A program made the position numbers and the translations under genes. Shown here one piece after another: positions 44,870 through 54,587 of a stretch of 64,000 nt of DNA. The notes beneath the pieces are model-generated. The model saw only the letters and a list, made by a program, of their open reading frames with translations, was not told where the DNA came from and searched no databases. The stretch is from Pedobacter ureilyticus. GTDB lineage: Bacteria; Bacteroidota; Bacteroidia; Sphingobacteriales; Sphingobacteriaceae. Within the stretch, counting starts at the first letter, position 1. Each line of letters opens with the position of its first letter. The stretch covers positions 1-64,000 of the forward strand of contig NZ_SSHJ01000010.1 of assembly GCF_005925345.1 (NCBI RefSeq), in the 5' to 3' direction.

Positions 44870-46459
44870 TTAAAACTTAGCTGATTGACTAGGTTTTGGA
44901 GTTGATTTCTTAATGAACTCACGAATATGATCGTTTCCTAAAGCTAAATCTACCTTGCGCAAGTACATCATGTGACCGCTTTCGTATCCCTCCCAGCTCA
45001 TTCTGTCTTTTAACTTGCCGCTTGGATCCATTTGCCACATGTTATATTTAGCATTGAAATAATCACAAGCACCATCGTAATACCCAGACTGCACCAATAC
45101 GTGTAAATAAGGATTTTGCGCCATAGCTGCTCTTAAATTTTCGCCGGTGTTGTCGCCAGTTCTATCCCATGGGTTTACGGGGCCAAACATATTGTATTTC
45201 AAATCGGTTTTGTAGTTTAACTCGTTGCGTAAGTACATATTGATAGCTGGAGTAAACGAATGAAGCCATGAAGTGAGCTCGGCATTATAATCTGGACGTT
45301 CGCCACCGTCAGATTTGTCGATGCCTCTGTATCGAGAATCCAAGCGACCAACCGTAAAGCCTTTGTCTCTTAAAAGTTCTTTCCAGAATAAATTAGTGCT
45401 AATGTCTAAGTTGTTTTGTAGGATTACTTTTTCGGGCAAGCCAGAAAAACGGGCCATTTTAGCAGCTATCTTCTTTTTCTCTTCGATAGGAAGAAAGCCT
45501 CCTTTTGCCATGGCAGGCACCAGCTCGTTAATGGTAAATGTTTCTACCTCTGGCAGCATATTTGTTAATTTTTTAGATTGCAAATCGCTAGCCAGAGCCT
45601 TGTGGTACCAAGCTGTTGCCGCAAAGTAAGGTAAACGCAAAGCCGCATCCATTGCTTTTCCTCTTTCTATGCCTAATTCTGTTGGCGATACTAAGATTAC
45701 ACCGTTCAAATACATCCAATGGTTGCTTTGCAGCTCTAAAGCCAAGCCCGAAACACGGGTGGTGCCATAGCTCTCCCCTATCAGATATTTTGGCGAAGCC
45801 CAACGGTTAGCACGGGTTACAAAGGTGTTGATCCACTCTGCCAAATATTTAATATCAGCTCTTACGCCGAAAAATTTATTGGTAGGCACATCTTTACTTA
45901 CCGTTCTAGAATAACCTGTATTTACAGGATCTATGTAAACAATATCTGCCACATCTAGTATCGAAGTGCTATTGTCTTTGTAGCCATAAGGTTGAACGGG
46001 ATAACCCTCATCATCTATTTTTAACACTACAGGCCCGGTATAGGCAATGTGCATCCATACCGATGCCGAACCTGGACCGCCATTAAAGGAAATGACCAAG
46101 GGGCGGGTTTCTTTGTTTCCGATATCAGTTCTTTCGTAATAAGTATAAAATAAACCAGCGAGGGTTTTACCTTCTTCGTCCCAAACGGGCAAGGTGCCAG
46201 CGGTTGCTTTGTACGGCACTGCTTTTCCTTTGATGGTTACGGTGTGGTTGGTTACAACCGCACTCTCTGGCACAATATTTCTAGAGGCGATGTTGGTGTT
46301 TTGTCTGGCAGGAGCTTCTTCTGTAGCAGCTGATGCAGTGGCCGGTGCAGCTGTATTTCTCCTTTGAGAATTGCCGCCTTGCGATGAGGATCGTTGTTGA
46401 GCGAAAACGAAATTTGCGGACAATAATGCTATACTTGCAATGGTAAAAGCTTTCTTCAT
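44870..46459 (-). CDS. S10-family serine carboxypeptidase, exported
   Basis: The 529-aa protein has a signal peptide (about 1-20, ending VFA-Q) and a low-complexity Ser/Ala/Thr linker (about 22-50). The alpha/beta-hydrolase catalytic domain has FNGGPGSASVWMH (oxyanion hole), the nucleophile Ser in LIGESYGTTRV, Asp near DGACDYFNAK and His in YESGHMMY. It releases C-terminal residues of peptides in the periplasm or outside. Length is normal for the family. It is a single gene. Confidence 0.93.
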   Translation of the reverse strand: MKKAFTIASIALLSANFVFAQQRSSSQGGNSQRRNTAAPATASAATEEAPARQNTNIASRNIVPESAVVTNHTVTIKGKAVPYKATAGTLPVWDEEGKTLAGLFYTYYERTDIGNKETRPLVISFNGGPGSASVWMHIAYTGPVVLKIDDEGYPVQPYGYKDNSTSILDVADIVYIDPVNTGYSRTVSKDVPTNKFFGVRADIKYLAEWINTFVTRANRWASPKYLIGESYGTTRVSGLALELQSNHWMYLNGVILVSPTELGIERGKAMDAALRLPYFAATAWYHKALASDLQSKKLTNMLPEVETFTINELVPAMAKGGFLPIEEKKKIAAKMARFSGLPEKVILQNNLDISTNLFWKELLRDKGFTVGRLDSRYRGIDKSDGGERPDYNAELTSWLHSFTPAINMYLRNELNYKTDLKYNMFGPVNPWDRTGDNTGENLRAAMAQNPYLHVLVQSGYYDGACDYFNAKYNMWQMDPSGKLKDRMSWEGYESGHMMYLRKVDLALGNDHIREFIKKSTPKPSQSAKF

Positions 46460-46561
46460 TTTTATATGTTTAGGTTTGTTGAGATAAATATCTGCAATGT
46501 TGCTGTCAACACCTAATCAGCACTAAAATGTTACGCTGAAAGCTTAAAAACTGTAATGTTA

Positions 46562-47824
46562 CTATTTCAATATCGGTGCCAACGCCCTTACATCACCATC
46601 TATTTTATGCTTGTAAGATAAACCCAAAATCTTTGCTAGCAAGGGATAGATGTGTACATTTTCAAAAGATTTGATGGTCATTCCCTCTTTAAAAGCTGGG
46701 CCCCAAGCGTAAAATACGGCCTGCATATCTGGCATATCGTTATCAAAACCATGCTTGCCTATATTGGTAGGCTTACCGGTAAGATTAAATATTTTTGGCA
46801 GTTTCGGTATAAGAATAATATCTCCTATTCTCCCATCTTTATTATCCTTTGCTCTGTAATGCCAACGTTTGGGCATTTTACTGGTTAGGTAAACATCGTA
46901 ATCTTTCCCTTCGGCTTTAAGCTTTTTGTAAAGAGGCTTGATATCCTTCTTATCCTTCGCATAAATTTGGATCAGCGCATCGCCGTTAGGCACAATAAAC
47001 TTGCTGGTATCTATCACCGATGGCAAATTTAAGGTGTTTTTATTGTCGGCTTCGGTCATACCATGGTCTGATACAAAAACAAAGTTAACGTCCAATCCAA
47101 CTTCTTTGGTTAGCTGCACCATTTCGCCTACAGCATCATCAACCAATTTTACCGCAGCGGCAGTTTCTTTTGAATTACTACCAAAATGATGACCAGCGAC
47201 ATCAACCTCCGGAAAGTAAAAATTAATTAAATGTGGACGTTTCTCTTCGGGCAATTGCAGCCAATTTTTCACGGCATCAATCCGTGTATCCATCGGTATT
47301 TTAGTATTGAAATTATACCAATAGGTTGGCCTCACCCCTTGAACAGCCGTTTCTGAACCTAACCAATAAAAAGCCGCCGAAAGCATTTTTTGTTGCTCGG
47401 CCAGCACCCATATAGGTAAGCCACCGTACCAAGTGCTATCGCTTACGGCACTGCGGTCTGTTTTTACATACATTTCATGCCGTTTAGGATCGTAAAACGA
47501 ATTGTTCACAATACCGTGATGCGAAGGATACATTCCAGTTGCCAACGTATAGTGATTAGAAAAAGTAACCGATGGATAAGAAGGTTTCATGGAAACTGCC
47601 TTCACTCCTTTCTCTATCAAAGCCAGTAGATTTTTAGCTTGATATCTCTCCGCATAATCGTATCTAAAACCATCCGCAGAAATATAAATTACATAAGGCT
47701 TTTTGCTTTGCAACGGATCATTAACTCTTCCGGCTACTACCTGTTGCGACAGGTCTTGGGCAAACAAAGGCTGTATGCCGACTAGCAAAAAAATAAACAA
47801 CCAAAAACTTTTCATGGGTTTCAT
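46562..47824 (-). CDS. nucleotide pyrophosphatase/phosphodiesterase (alkaline phosphatase superfamily)
   Basis: The start chosen is ATG 47824 (MKPMKSFWLFIFLLVGIQ, then FA-Q signal peptide), giving 420 aa; ATG 47815 is equally possible, and the longer frame from 47872 adds unlikely residues. It is an NPP-type alkaline phosphatase superfamily enzyme: ISADGFRYDY (metal Asp), PSVTFSNHYTLATGMYPSHHG (Thr nucleophile), FPEVDVAGHHFG and VSDHGM (metal ligands) and GKHGFDN. It hydrolyses phosphodiester or pyrophosphate bonds of nucleotides or similar substrates in the periplasm. Single gene. Confidence 0.93.
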   Translation of the reverse strand: MKPMKSFWLFIFLLVGIQPLFAQDLSQQVVAGRVNDPLQSKKPYVIYISADGFRYDYAERYQAKNLLALIEKGVKAVSMKPSYPSVTFSNHYTLATGMYPSHHGIVNNSFYDPKRHEMYVKTDRSAVSDSTWYGGLPIWVLAEQQKMLSAAFYWLGSETAVQGVRPTYWYNFNTKIPMDTRIDAVKNWLQLPEEKRPHLINFYFPEVDVAGHHFGSNSKETAAAVKLVDDAVGEMVQLTKEVGLDVNFVFVSDHGMTEADNKNTLNLPSVIDTSKFIVPNGDALIQIYAKDKKDIKPLYKKLKAEGKDYDVYLTSKMPKRWHYRAKDNKDGRIGDIILIPKLPKIFNLTGKPTNIGKHGFDNDMPDMQAVFYAWGPAFKEGMTIKSFENVHIYPLLAKILGLSYKHKIDGDVRALAPILK

Positions 47825-47896
47825 CCAACAAAAATAAGCTATTTCTGATACCTCGGTGCAAAATAACGGCAAGCAAATAGTGTGATGTCTTGTGAA

Positions 47897-47932
47897 AAGA
47901 CTTACGAAGTCTCGAAAAACCTCGTAAGTCTT
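47897..47932. repeat. CTTACGAAG palindrome, copy 2; terminator-like for the TonB receptor
   Basis: AAGACTTACGAAG (47897-47909) and CTCGTAAGTCTT (47921-47932) form an 11-bp stem. On the minus strand it lies 6 bp after the receptor stop codon and ends in TTTT, so it may act as a terminator. Core related to 44757-44783. Confidence 0.5.
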
Positions 47933-47937
47933 AAAGT

Positions 47938-50106
47938 TTACAGCCTAAACTTTATTCCTCCATTCGCCACAAAACCATCTAAAGGCGCATAAATATCTCT
48001 AAACTGCGGATTACTGATTGAACCCGTATAGATGTTATCAAAGCGTGTTTGACGGCTATCGGTAAAGTTTTCAAAGTTCACATAAATCGAAAAGCGTTCC
48101 CATAATTTTTCGACCATAAAACCCATGATGGTATATTTTTTACCATAACTACCATCATTTAATAACTGCTTGCTAAACGTATAAGCTTCTAAACCTACTT
48201 TCCATTCGTCGTGCACCTCATACATTAACACCGAATTAATTCTATGTTTTGCTGTTAAGGGATTATCAAACCTTAAAGTGCCCTCGTGTCGGTGAGCATC
48301 GGTATAAGTATAGCCTAAAAACAGTTTAAAGTCTTTATAACCTAATTTTACATTGGTTTCAGTTCCTTTGGTTTCTATGTTTCCGGCTACGTTTACAAAT
48401 TGGTAAGCGCCCGAGGTTGCTGGTTGCAATTGCAATGGATCATTAATTCGAGTTAAGAAGAATAAGTGATTGATGGAGAAAGATACTTTTTCGTCAAAAA
48501 GACTGGTATGATAATTAAAATCAAGGTTTGCGCCATAGCTCTTCTCTAGTTTGCTAGCCTGCGAGTTCAAAGCCAAAACGTCTCGATATTGCAAACGTTC
48601 ACTGTCTTCGGTAAATAAAGTGGGAGCTTTGTAACCTAACCCACCTCCTAAACGCGAAGTAAATTTGTCGCTAAACTTAAACAAAGTTGATAAACGTGGT
48701 AGAAAGGCCGTTCCGTAATCTACCACATGGTCGGCACGCAAACCCGTTTCTATATGCAACCAATTACTGGCTTTAAATGTATTTTGAAAAAAAGTACCAA
48801 ATGTGGTTTGGTTATAATCTCGCAAAGCGGATGCAACTTGCTTTTCTCTAAAGCTGTCAGTCCAAAGGTTGGCGCCTACTACCCATTCAAATTGCTCGCC
48901 ATGATTAGCATAGTTGGCTTCTGTAAAAGTAGAATATTGTGTGCCATTAAATACATAACCAGGCGTAAGCAACTTCCTATTGAAATAGCCAACACTGTTT
49001 TTGAAAGTGAGGTGGCTACATTTCCCGAAATCATGATCTAGTGCTATTTGCGAGCTCAAACGTTCGGTCTTATTCTGTTCGAAATAACTATGTGAAGGAT
49101 CACTTCCATCTTTAATGTAATGCATATCGCCACCTACCCTATCCTCGAAAGTAGAGTTCAAACCTATCATCAACTTTGTTTTAGCTGTTGGATAATAGTA
49201 GAACTTGGGATTGAAACTGTAACGTTTAAACTTTGGAATAGCGGACAGATCAATATCTGCAGGATCATAAGCTGCGTTACTTTGATAAGCCGCAAAAATG
49301 GTCGTACCCACCTTCTCATTCCTCTTGCCATAAAAACCGTTTAAGCTCAAGCCTCTGGCGCTGGTTCCATCTAAGTGAAAATTGAGTTCACGCTCCATTT
49401 TTGGAGTTTTGGAGATGAAGTTCACCAAACCTGCGATTGCTCCACCGCCATACAAGGTAGAAGCCGAACCTTTAATCAACTCTACCTGCTTTAAATCTAG
49501 GGGTTGTATTTGCAACAAACCCAAACCACTTGCCGCACCCGCATATAGCGGAAAACCATCTTTTAAAATCTGAGTGTATCGACCGTCTAAACCTTGAATT
49601 CTGATAGCTGCATTGGCAGAAGTGGCCGACGTGGTCTGCGTTTGTATCCCGGTACTTTCGCTCAAAACCATCCTTACATCACCAGGTTTCATGTTCATCT
49701 TTTCTTCCAGTTCTTCTCCGGCAATAAACTCTACCCGGGTGGGAATATCTCTAATGGTTCTAGAGCTTCTGGTTGAGGTAATGACTACTTCATCCAAGTC
49801 GTCTTCATCATGTTCTAATTCTACTGTTGTAGGTTCAGTTTGAGTTAATGGAAAAACCAAACTTAAGGTCTTTTCCTGATGGCCCACGATTTTAAAACCG
49901 ATAACATGTGCCCCATTAGGGATATTATTTAAGGTAACCAATCCCTTTTCATCTGTTTTTGCGATGAGGTTTGTGCCTTTCACGTAAACCGTAACTTCGG
50001 CTAAAACCTCTTTGTGGTCGGCATCTATCACTTTACCCTTCCAAGTGTTTTGGGCAAAAGCATAGCCGCTAAAAAATAACGCCAAAAATGGCAATATGAA
50101 TTTCAT
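47938..50106 (-). CDS. TonB-dependent receptor, metal/siderophore type
   Basis: The 722-aa outer-membrane protein has a signal peptide (about 1-18), a CarboxypepD_reg-like domain (about 20-95), a short acidic linker, a plug domain (about 115-225; VVITSTRSSRTIRDIPTRVEFIAGEEL; STLYGGGAIAGLVNFISK) and a 22-strand barrel ending in Phe-type C-terminus (GGIKFRL). The short length and the plug pattern match receptors for metal chelates or cobalamin rather than the SusC type. The small Cys-rich gene upstream (50461-50769), of a family often next to heavy-metal efflux or receptor genes, supports a metal theme. A MITE-like element separates them. Confidence 0.9.
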   Translation of the reverse strand: MKFILPFLALFFSGYAFAQNTWKGKVIDADHKEVLAEVTVYVKGTNLIAKTDEKGLVTLNNIPNGAHVIGFKIVGHQEKTLSLVFPLTQTEPTTVELEHDEDDLDEVVITSTRSSRTIRDIPTRVEFIAGEELEEKMNMKPGDVRMVLSESTGIQTQTTSATSANAAIRIQGLDGRYTQILKDGFPLYAGAASGLGLLQIQPLDLKQVELIKGSASTLYGGGAIAGLVNFISKTPKMERELNFHLDGTSARGLSLNGFYGKRNEKVGTTIFAAYQSNAAYDPADIDLSAIPKFKRYSFNPKFYYYPTAKTKLMIGLNSTFEDRVGGDMHYIKDGSDPSHSYFEQNKTERLSSQIALDHDFGKCSHLTFKNSVGYFNRKLLTPGYVFNGTQYSTFTEANYANHGEQFEWVVGANLWTDSFREKQVASALRDYNQTTFGTFFQNTFKASNWLHIETGLRADHVVDYGTAFLPRLSTLFKFSDKFTSRLGGGLGYKAPTLFTEDSERLQYRDVLALNSQASKLEKSYGANLDFNYHTSLFDEKVSFSINHLFFLTRINDPLQLQPATSGAYQFVNVAGNIETKGTETNVKLGYKDFKLFLGYTYTDAHRHEGTLRFDNPLTAKHRINSVLMYEVHDEWKVGLEAYTFSKQLLNDGSYGKKYTIMGFMVEKLWERFSIYVNFENFTDSRQTRFDNIYTGSISNPQFRDIYAPLDGFVANGGIKFRL

Positions 50107-50138
50107 CTATAAAGCTTTTTATCATTAATACTTTTATA

Positions 50139-50404
50139 ATTAACGTTAGTCGGGTTAAGGGTCTCTTTCTAACTTTGCCTAATTTGCATTTGCTCTCGTT
50201 TTCTTAGCCACCTCTGCTGGCTCCTACTTTTTGACCGCAAAAAGTAGCAAAAACTCTCGGTTGCCTATTTTTCTTTCGAAGGAATTGCTTTGGCTTATCG
50301 GTGCGACCCGAAAAATAGGAGACCGAAAATTAGCGGAACGAAGATTTGAGAGGCTATCGCTAGCAAATAGCCTATTTCTATTATCCCGAACTCACGTTAT
50401 TTAA
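50139..50404. mobile_element. MITE-like element with degraded inner frame
   Basis: About 266 bp bounded by imperfect terminal inverted repeats: TAACGTTAGTCGGG (from 50141) and CCCGAACTCACGTTA (to 50399). Inside are a hairpin CTACTTTTTG/CAAAAAGTAG (50226-50252) and a protein-like frame (KNSRLPIFLSKELL, ATRKIGDRKLAERRF). No transposase. It lies in the gap before the TonB receptor. Confidence 0.5.
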
Positions 50405-50460
50405 TAAGATTTTCTGTTGGCAAGCAACATCACCAACATCGGGGATACCGATATTAAATA

Positions 50461-50769
50461 TTAAGCGAGCTTAGGCGGCTGCCAGATGTTTCTGCTCAAT
50501 TGCTCTAAATGAAATTGATAGTTTCTAATGGTATGATTTGCGAATTGAGCAGGTGTTTGGATAGGGAATTTAACTTGATCGACGATTACGATACGCTGAC
50601 CGCAACAAGCACACATGCAAATTGACGAACAGCTTTCTTTGCTATCCTCATCATGTGTGATTTGAGAAGACACATTCGCTGTTTCATCTACACAGGTTAT
50701 TTCATCGTTGCAGGGCAACAACGAAAAAAGAACAATGCATAGCAAAAATAATGCGCCGATTTTTTTCAC
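50461..50769 (-). CDS. small Cys-rich exported protein, DUF6660-like
   Basis: The 102-aa protein starts with GTG at 50769 (no ATG in a sensible place). It has a signal peptide (MKKIGALFLLCIVLFSLL), an early CNDEITCVDE, a His/Asp/Glu-rich stretch and a CSSICMCACCG cluster at about 47-57, with a C-terminal part ending WQPPKLA. From memory this pattern is the DUF6660 family found beside metal-related receptors in Bacteroidota. The Cys cluster suggests metal binding. It is upstream of the TonB receptor on the same strand, separated by the MITE-like element. Confidence 0.7.
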   Translation of the reverse strand: MKKIGALFLLCIVLFSLLPCNDEITCVDETANVSSQITHDEDSKESCSSICMCACCGQRIVIVDQVKFPIQTPAQFANHTIRNYQFHLEQLSRNIWQPPKLA

Positions 50770-50862
50770 GTTTCAAAAATAGGGGTTTAAGTTTTATGTT
50801 GCTACACATACACACATATTTTTCCGAAACAATGATTTTATCTGTACAGCCGTGGCTTAGAC

Positions 50863-50898
50863 ATAAAAAAAACCAAGATAACTACTGCCATCTTGGTT
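50863..50898 (-). terminator. rho-independent terminator after the DUF1501 gene
   Basis: AACCAAGAT/ATCTTGGTT (50871-50879 and 50890-50898) followed on the minus strand by TTTTTTT, 24 bp after the DUF1501 stop. Confidence 0.8.
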
Positions 50899-50921
50899 CA
50901 ATTCAAAAAAACATCGCTAAA

Positions 50922-52193
50922 CTATCCCCGCATTACACCAATTTTCTTTCCATCAAAATCAGGGAATAATACTTTATCGTTTTCGATGCCCAAATGCACA
51001 TCGGCAACTTCACTAAATACACTTCTAAAATCGGTAGTTACCGCTAAATCACGCCCATCTTCTAAGTTATCTTTGGATAATGGATTTACGACCCCATGCA
51101 CCAAACCACCGTTTACGGCATTACCTAAAATAAAATTACATGAAGCACGCCCATGATCTGTACCGCCTGTACCATTTTGCGCAACGGTACGTCCAAACTC
51201 AGTCATGGTCATTACTGTAACGTCATCCTGGTAACGCGACAAATCGTTCCAAAATGCCATCATACAATTACTCAAATCGTTAACATTGCGGGCAAACACT
51301 CCAGTATCTTTACCTTGATTAAAGTGCGTATCCCAACCTCCAGATTCTGCAAATGCCACTTCTAAGCCTACATCCATTTTAATTAATTGGGCAATTTGCT
51401 TTAACGAATTACCTAAGGCAGTGGCTGGATAAACCACATTATTTTCTGGCTTATAATTTTTTACATCAGTTTTTTGCAGCATTTTTATGGCATCAAAACT
51501 TTCTTTGCCTGTATTTTTCAGCAAATCTGATGAAGTTTGGTCATATAAGTCTTCGAAACTTTTGGAGGCCATTTTTGCGCCAGCTACATTTCCCCGCAAC
51601 TGAATGTTAAAGTCTGCTAAATTTTTAATTGCAACGGCAGGATTTTCGCCGTAAAAAGATCTTGGCAATGACGATGTTAAACTCACTCCCTGAAATGGGG
51701 AGGCTGCTTCGTGCCCCAACAAACCTACTGCCCTATTTAACCAACCGCTTGTTGTCCCTTTTTTAAATGGCGTACCCGACTCCATAAAATCTTGTGCATC
51801 GAAATGAGAACGTGTATTATTTGGCGACCCTATTCCGTGAACAATGCCCAATCGCTTTTCTCTAAACATAGGCTCAAAAGCTGCCATTGCTGGATGGAGG
51901 CCAAATCTGCCGTCTAAATCTATCAATGGTTTGTCATTTGCAGCGCCTTTGGCAGCCGTCATGAATAACGACGGACGGGCAGCTTTCAAAAACTTATCTG
52001 TAAATGGGGTAACGGCCATTAGTCCGTCCATTGCACCACGTTGGAAGATGCAAACCATTATTTTCTTTTTCTTAAACAGGGATGGTGTTACCGTACCGGC
52101 TACAGCATCGGCAAGAAAGCCGGGTATGCCGCCCAATCCTATTCCAAATAAGGCCAAGCCTCCTGATTTTAAAAAACCTCTTCTAGAAACCAT
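50922..52193 (-). CDS. DUF1501 protein with Tat-type signal
   Basis: The 423-aa protein begins MVSRRGFLKSGGLALFGIG, a twin-arginine (Tat) signal, so it is exported folded. The rest matches DUF1501 (sulfatase-like alkaline-phosphatase fold): CIFQRGAMDGLMAVTPF, GSPNNTRSHFDAQDFMESG, GWDTHFNQG, MTEFGRTVAQNGTGGTDHGRA. It starts 8 bp after the DUF1800 gene's stop and forms the standard DUF1800-DUF1501 pair seen across Bacteroidota, Planctomycetes and Proteobacteria. The function of the pair is unknown. A terminator follows. Confidence 0.93.
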   Translation of the reverse strand: MVSRRGFLKSGGLALFGIGLGGIPGFLADAVAGTVTPSLFKKKKIMVCIFQRGAMDGLMAVTPFTDKFLKAARPSLFMTAAKGAANDKPLIDLDGRFGLHPAMAAFEPMFREKRLGIVHGIGSPNNTRSHFDAQDFMESGTPFKKGTTSGWLNRAVGLLGHEAASPFQGVSLTSSLPRSFYGENPAVAIKNLADFNIQLRGNVAGAKMASKSFEDLYDQTSSDLLKNTGKESFDAIKMLQKTDVKNYKPENNVVYPATALGNSLKQIAQLIKMDVGLEVAFAESGGWDTHFNQGKDTGVFARNVNDLSNCMMAFWNDLSRYQDDVTVMTMTEFGRTVAQNGTGGTDHGRASCNFILGNAVNGGLVHGVVNPLSKDNLEDGRDLAVTTDFRSVFSEVADVHLGIENDKVLFPDFDGKKIGVMRG

Positions 52194-52201
52194 AACTCTA
52201 A

Positions 52202-54190
52202 TTATTTACGTTGAAACTCTGGAGAACCGATAATTACTCCCACTACCTGCGCTAGCATGGTATTGCTACCTGCCTGCATTTTTATTGTTGGATTTTCGTT
52301 GGCCTTTTTACCATTTCCAAATTTTAGCTTTTCTTCCTTCAGTGGCACTTCATTCATGCTCTGCATTTCCATACCCTTATTGTTGGCATCTTTTTTTGCA
52401 CTGTTTTGATCGGCAGCTTTAGCTACCTTTTGCTGTAAATTAGGATCGTTAAGCATTGGCTTTAATCTAGCTACTGTTTTTCCTAAATCTCTCTCGGGCA
52501 TAATTAACTTACTATAGGTTACCAATGCCGCTTCTACACTTTCGGGCTCTCGGTTACTATTTAACGCCGCTAAGTTTAGTTTAACCCCAGGTATACGTTG
52601 TGATGCTAATGCCAAACCAAAATTCATCCTATTCAATAAAGACCCAGTATTGATCCAGTACTGTCCATTGTCTGGAAAACCGGTTGGTGCCTGGTAATAA
52701 TACATCTGCTGCCCCATTCTGTTTATCCAGCTGTATAATTGAAAAGGCTGATCAATTTCGGCTTTTAAGCTGCGTACCGCACTCATAGCCAATTCAAAAG
52801 GAGACTTTGTTTTCTCCCTTAAAGCTTGTTCAGACCAAAACTCTGGTGAGTTAACCATAGTAATAATCACACTACTGATATCGCCTTTGGACGAAGTGAA
52901 AGTTTTTGCCATCTTATCAATCAAAGAAGATGGAGGGGTATCGTTAACAAAACGTACCGCAATTTTTTTAGAGATAAATTTAGCGGTAGACTGATGTTGC
53001 GCTAACATCTTCAACAACGCTTCGCCTTCTTCATAGCCACCACCAGCAGGGAATTTTTTACCCAACACTACTTTCTCTCCGTTATCGTGCCTATTGGCAT
53101 TGAAAAAGAAATCTCCATCTAATACAAAACCTTTATCTCTAAGTGCATTAGCCCCTAAGCGCTCTATGATATTTCTATTTGCAGCCCCGTACCCTTCTTT
53201 TCCCAGCGGAGCCACTGTCCAGCCGGTTAAAACCCTGGCCGCTTGCGTAACGTCGTTTTGGGTATAGCCTCCATCTACGCCCAAGGTGTGTAGTTCCATT
53301 ACTTCGCGGGCATAATTCTCGTTTAGGCCGCCTTGTTTTTTCTTATTCTGGATTTGCTGTTTTATTTTCTTTACACGTTCGTTCTTTTTTGCTTTTTGCT
53401 GCGCAGACATCCCCATGTCGTTCATGCCCATCATCTCCTGGTCTTCCATGGGTACATTTACGCCAGAGCTAGAAGAATTATCTAAATACATGAGCATGGC
53501 AGGAGACTTTGCCGTGGCCAGCAGTAAATTTTCGAAACTTCCAAATACATTTGGTCTAATTACATCCCTCTCATAAGCCGGCACAAAACTAGCGCACTGG
53601 GTTTTATTTAATGCTACGTTAAAATGGTTGAACCAAAAATCGGTCATAATTTCTTTAAACTGATTTTCGCTGTAAGCTGCTCTTAATATTTTTTGGTTAA
53701 AAAACTGGCGGTACAACTCTTGAAGCGGACGATATCCTTTATCTTTCATGTAAGTTTGAAGAATTTCTCTTTGATATTTACTGTTGCCGTTACTTAGAGA
53801 ATCTTTATGCAAATAGCCATCTCTCACAGCCCAGCGTCTAACCCTTGGTCCTTGAGGGAAATCATCTTCTACTTGGCTATTTGAAAAACCAATCGCATCG
53901 TATTTAGAAAGCATTTGGTTCAGTTGTTCGTCATCGGCTTTAGCCTCCAATTGCTTCTTCAGCCATTTTTCGAGGCCCATTTTGGTTACCTCCTCAACTT
54001 GGCCAGGCTGTGCGCCGTAAGTAAACCTACTTAACAAGTGTGCCGCTGCCTGCTCTGTAGTTAAGCCAGCCTTTTTGTAAGGCATGGCAAGCTTATCGGC
54101 TACGCCAGCCACTCTAACAAATGATGATAAGAGTATGGCAAAGCAAAATAAGATTGCAGTGACATAGAAATTACGAATATTACCTTTCAT
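52202..54190 (-). CDS. DUF1800 protein
   Basis: The 662-aa protein has an N-terminal hydrophobic helix (about 6-24; probably an uncleaved or cleaved signal) and the DUF1800 signature AAHLLSRFTYGAQPGQVEEV, FWFNHFNV, NENYAREVMELHTLGVDGGYTQ and FHANRHDNGEK-like residues (FFNANRHDNGEKVVLG). A Met/Lys-rich spacer near 240-290 is not part of the family. It is first gene of the pair with DUF1501. Exported; role unknown. Confidence 0.93.
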   Translation of the reverse strand: MKGNIRNFYVTAILFCFAILLSSFVRVAGVADKLAMPYKKAGLTTEQAAAHLLSRFTYGAQPGQVEEVTKMGLEKWLKKQLEAKADDEQLNQMLSKYDAIGFSNSQVEDDFPQGPRVRRWAVRDGYLHKDSLSNGNSKYQREILQTYMKDKGYRPLQELYRQFFNQKILRAAYSENQFKEIMTDFWFNHFNVALNKTQCASFVPAYERDVIRPNVFGSFENLLLATAKSPAMLMYLDNSSSSGVNVPMEDQEMMGMNDMGMSAQQKAKKNERVKKIKQQIQNKKKQGGLNENYAREVMELHTLGVDGGYTQNDVTQAARVLTGWTVAPLGKEGYGAANRNIIERLGANALRDKGFVLDGDFFFNANRHDNGEKVVLGKKFPAGGGYEEGEALLKMLAQHQSTAKFISKKIAVRFVNDTPPSSLIDKMAKTFTSSKGDISSVIITMVNSPEFWSEQALREKTKSPFELAMSAVRSLKAEIDQPFQLYSWINRMGQQMYYYQAPTGFPDNGQYWINTGSLLNRMNFGLALASQRIPGVKLNLAALNSNREPESVEAALVTYSKLIMPERDLGKTVARLKPMLNDPNLQQKVAKAADQNSAKKDANNKGMEMQSMNEVPLKEEKLKFGNGKKANENPTIKMQAGSNTMLAQVVGVIIGSPEFQRK

Positions 54191-54587
54191 ATCTTTTGGT
54201 TTAGTTCGATGGTAAGACAGCGAAAGTTTAGCAAAGGATTAATGATTAATTAAAAAAAACATCAAATATTAAAAATATACCCCAGCAGCCTTAAAACAAG
54301 CGCTTACAACTAATGGTTTTATCAAATCAAATTATACAATTAAAGAATCTAAAGCAATTTCAACTAAAAAATGGATAAGATGATACAGCCTTAAATGATA
54401 ATATCGTATCATAGTTTTATTTTTTTCACATAGAGCTATGTACCGGCTATACTACATATTTTGCTGAAACGAATTGGCACTGCTATAAACACAAATAAAT
54501 TTATTTGAGAGATTTGATGCTAATATTAATTTGAAGAACCATCAAAATCTTACACTTTGCCACTGTTTTTAGTATATTCGTTACATT
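54191..54587. other. divergent intergenic region, promoters expected
   Basis: About 400 bp separate the DUF1800 gene and the sigma factor gene, which point away from each other. It must carry both promoters, but no -33/-7 pair stood out. No hairpin or repeat was seen. Confidence 0.4.
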
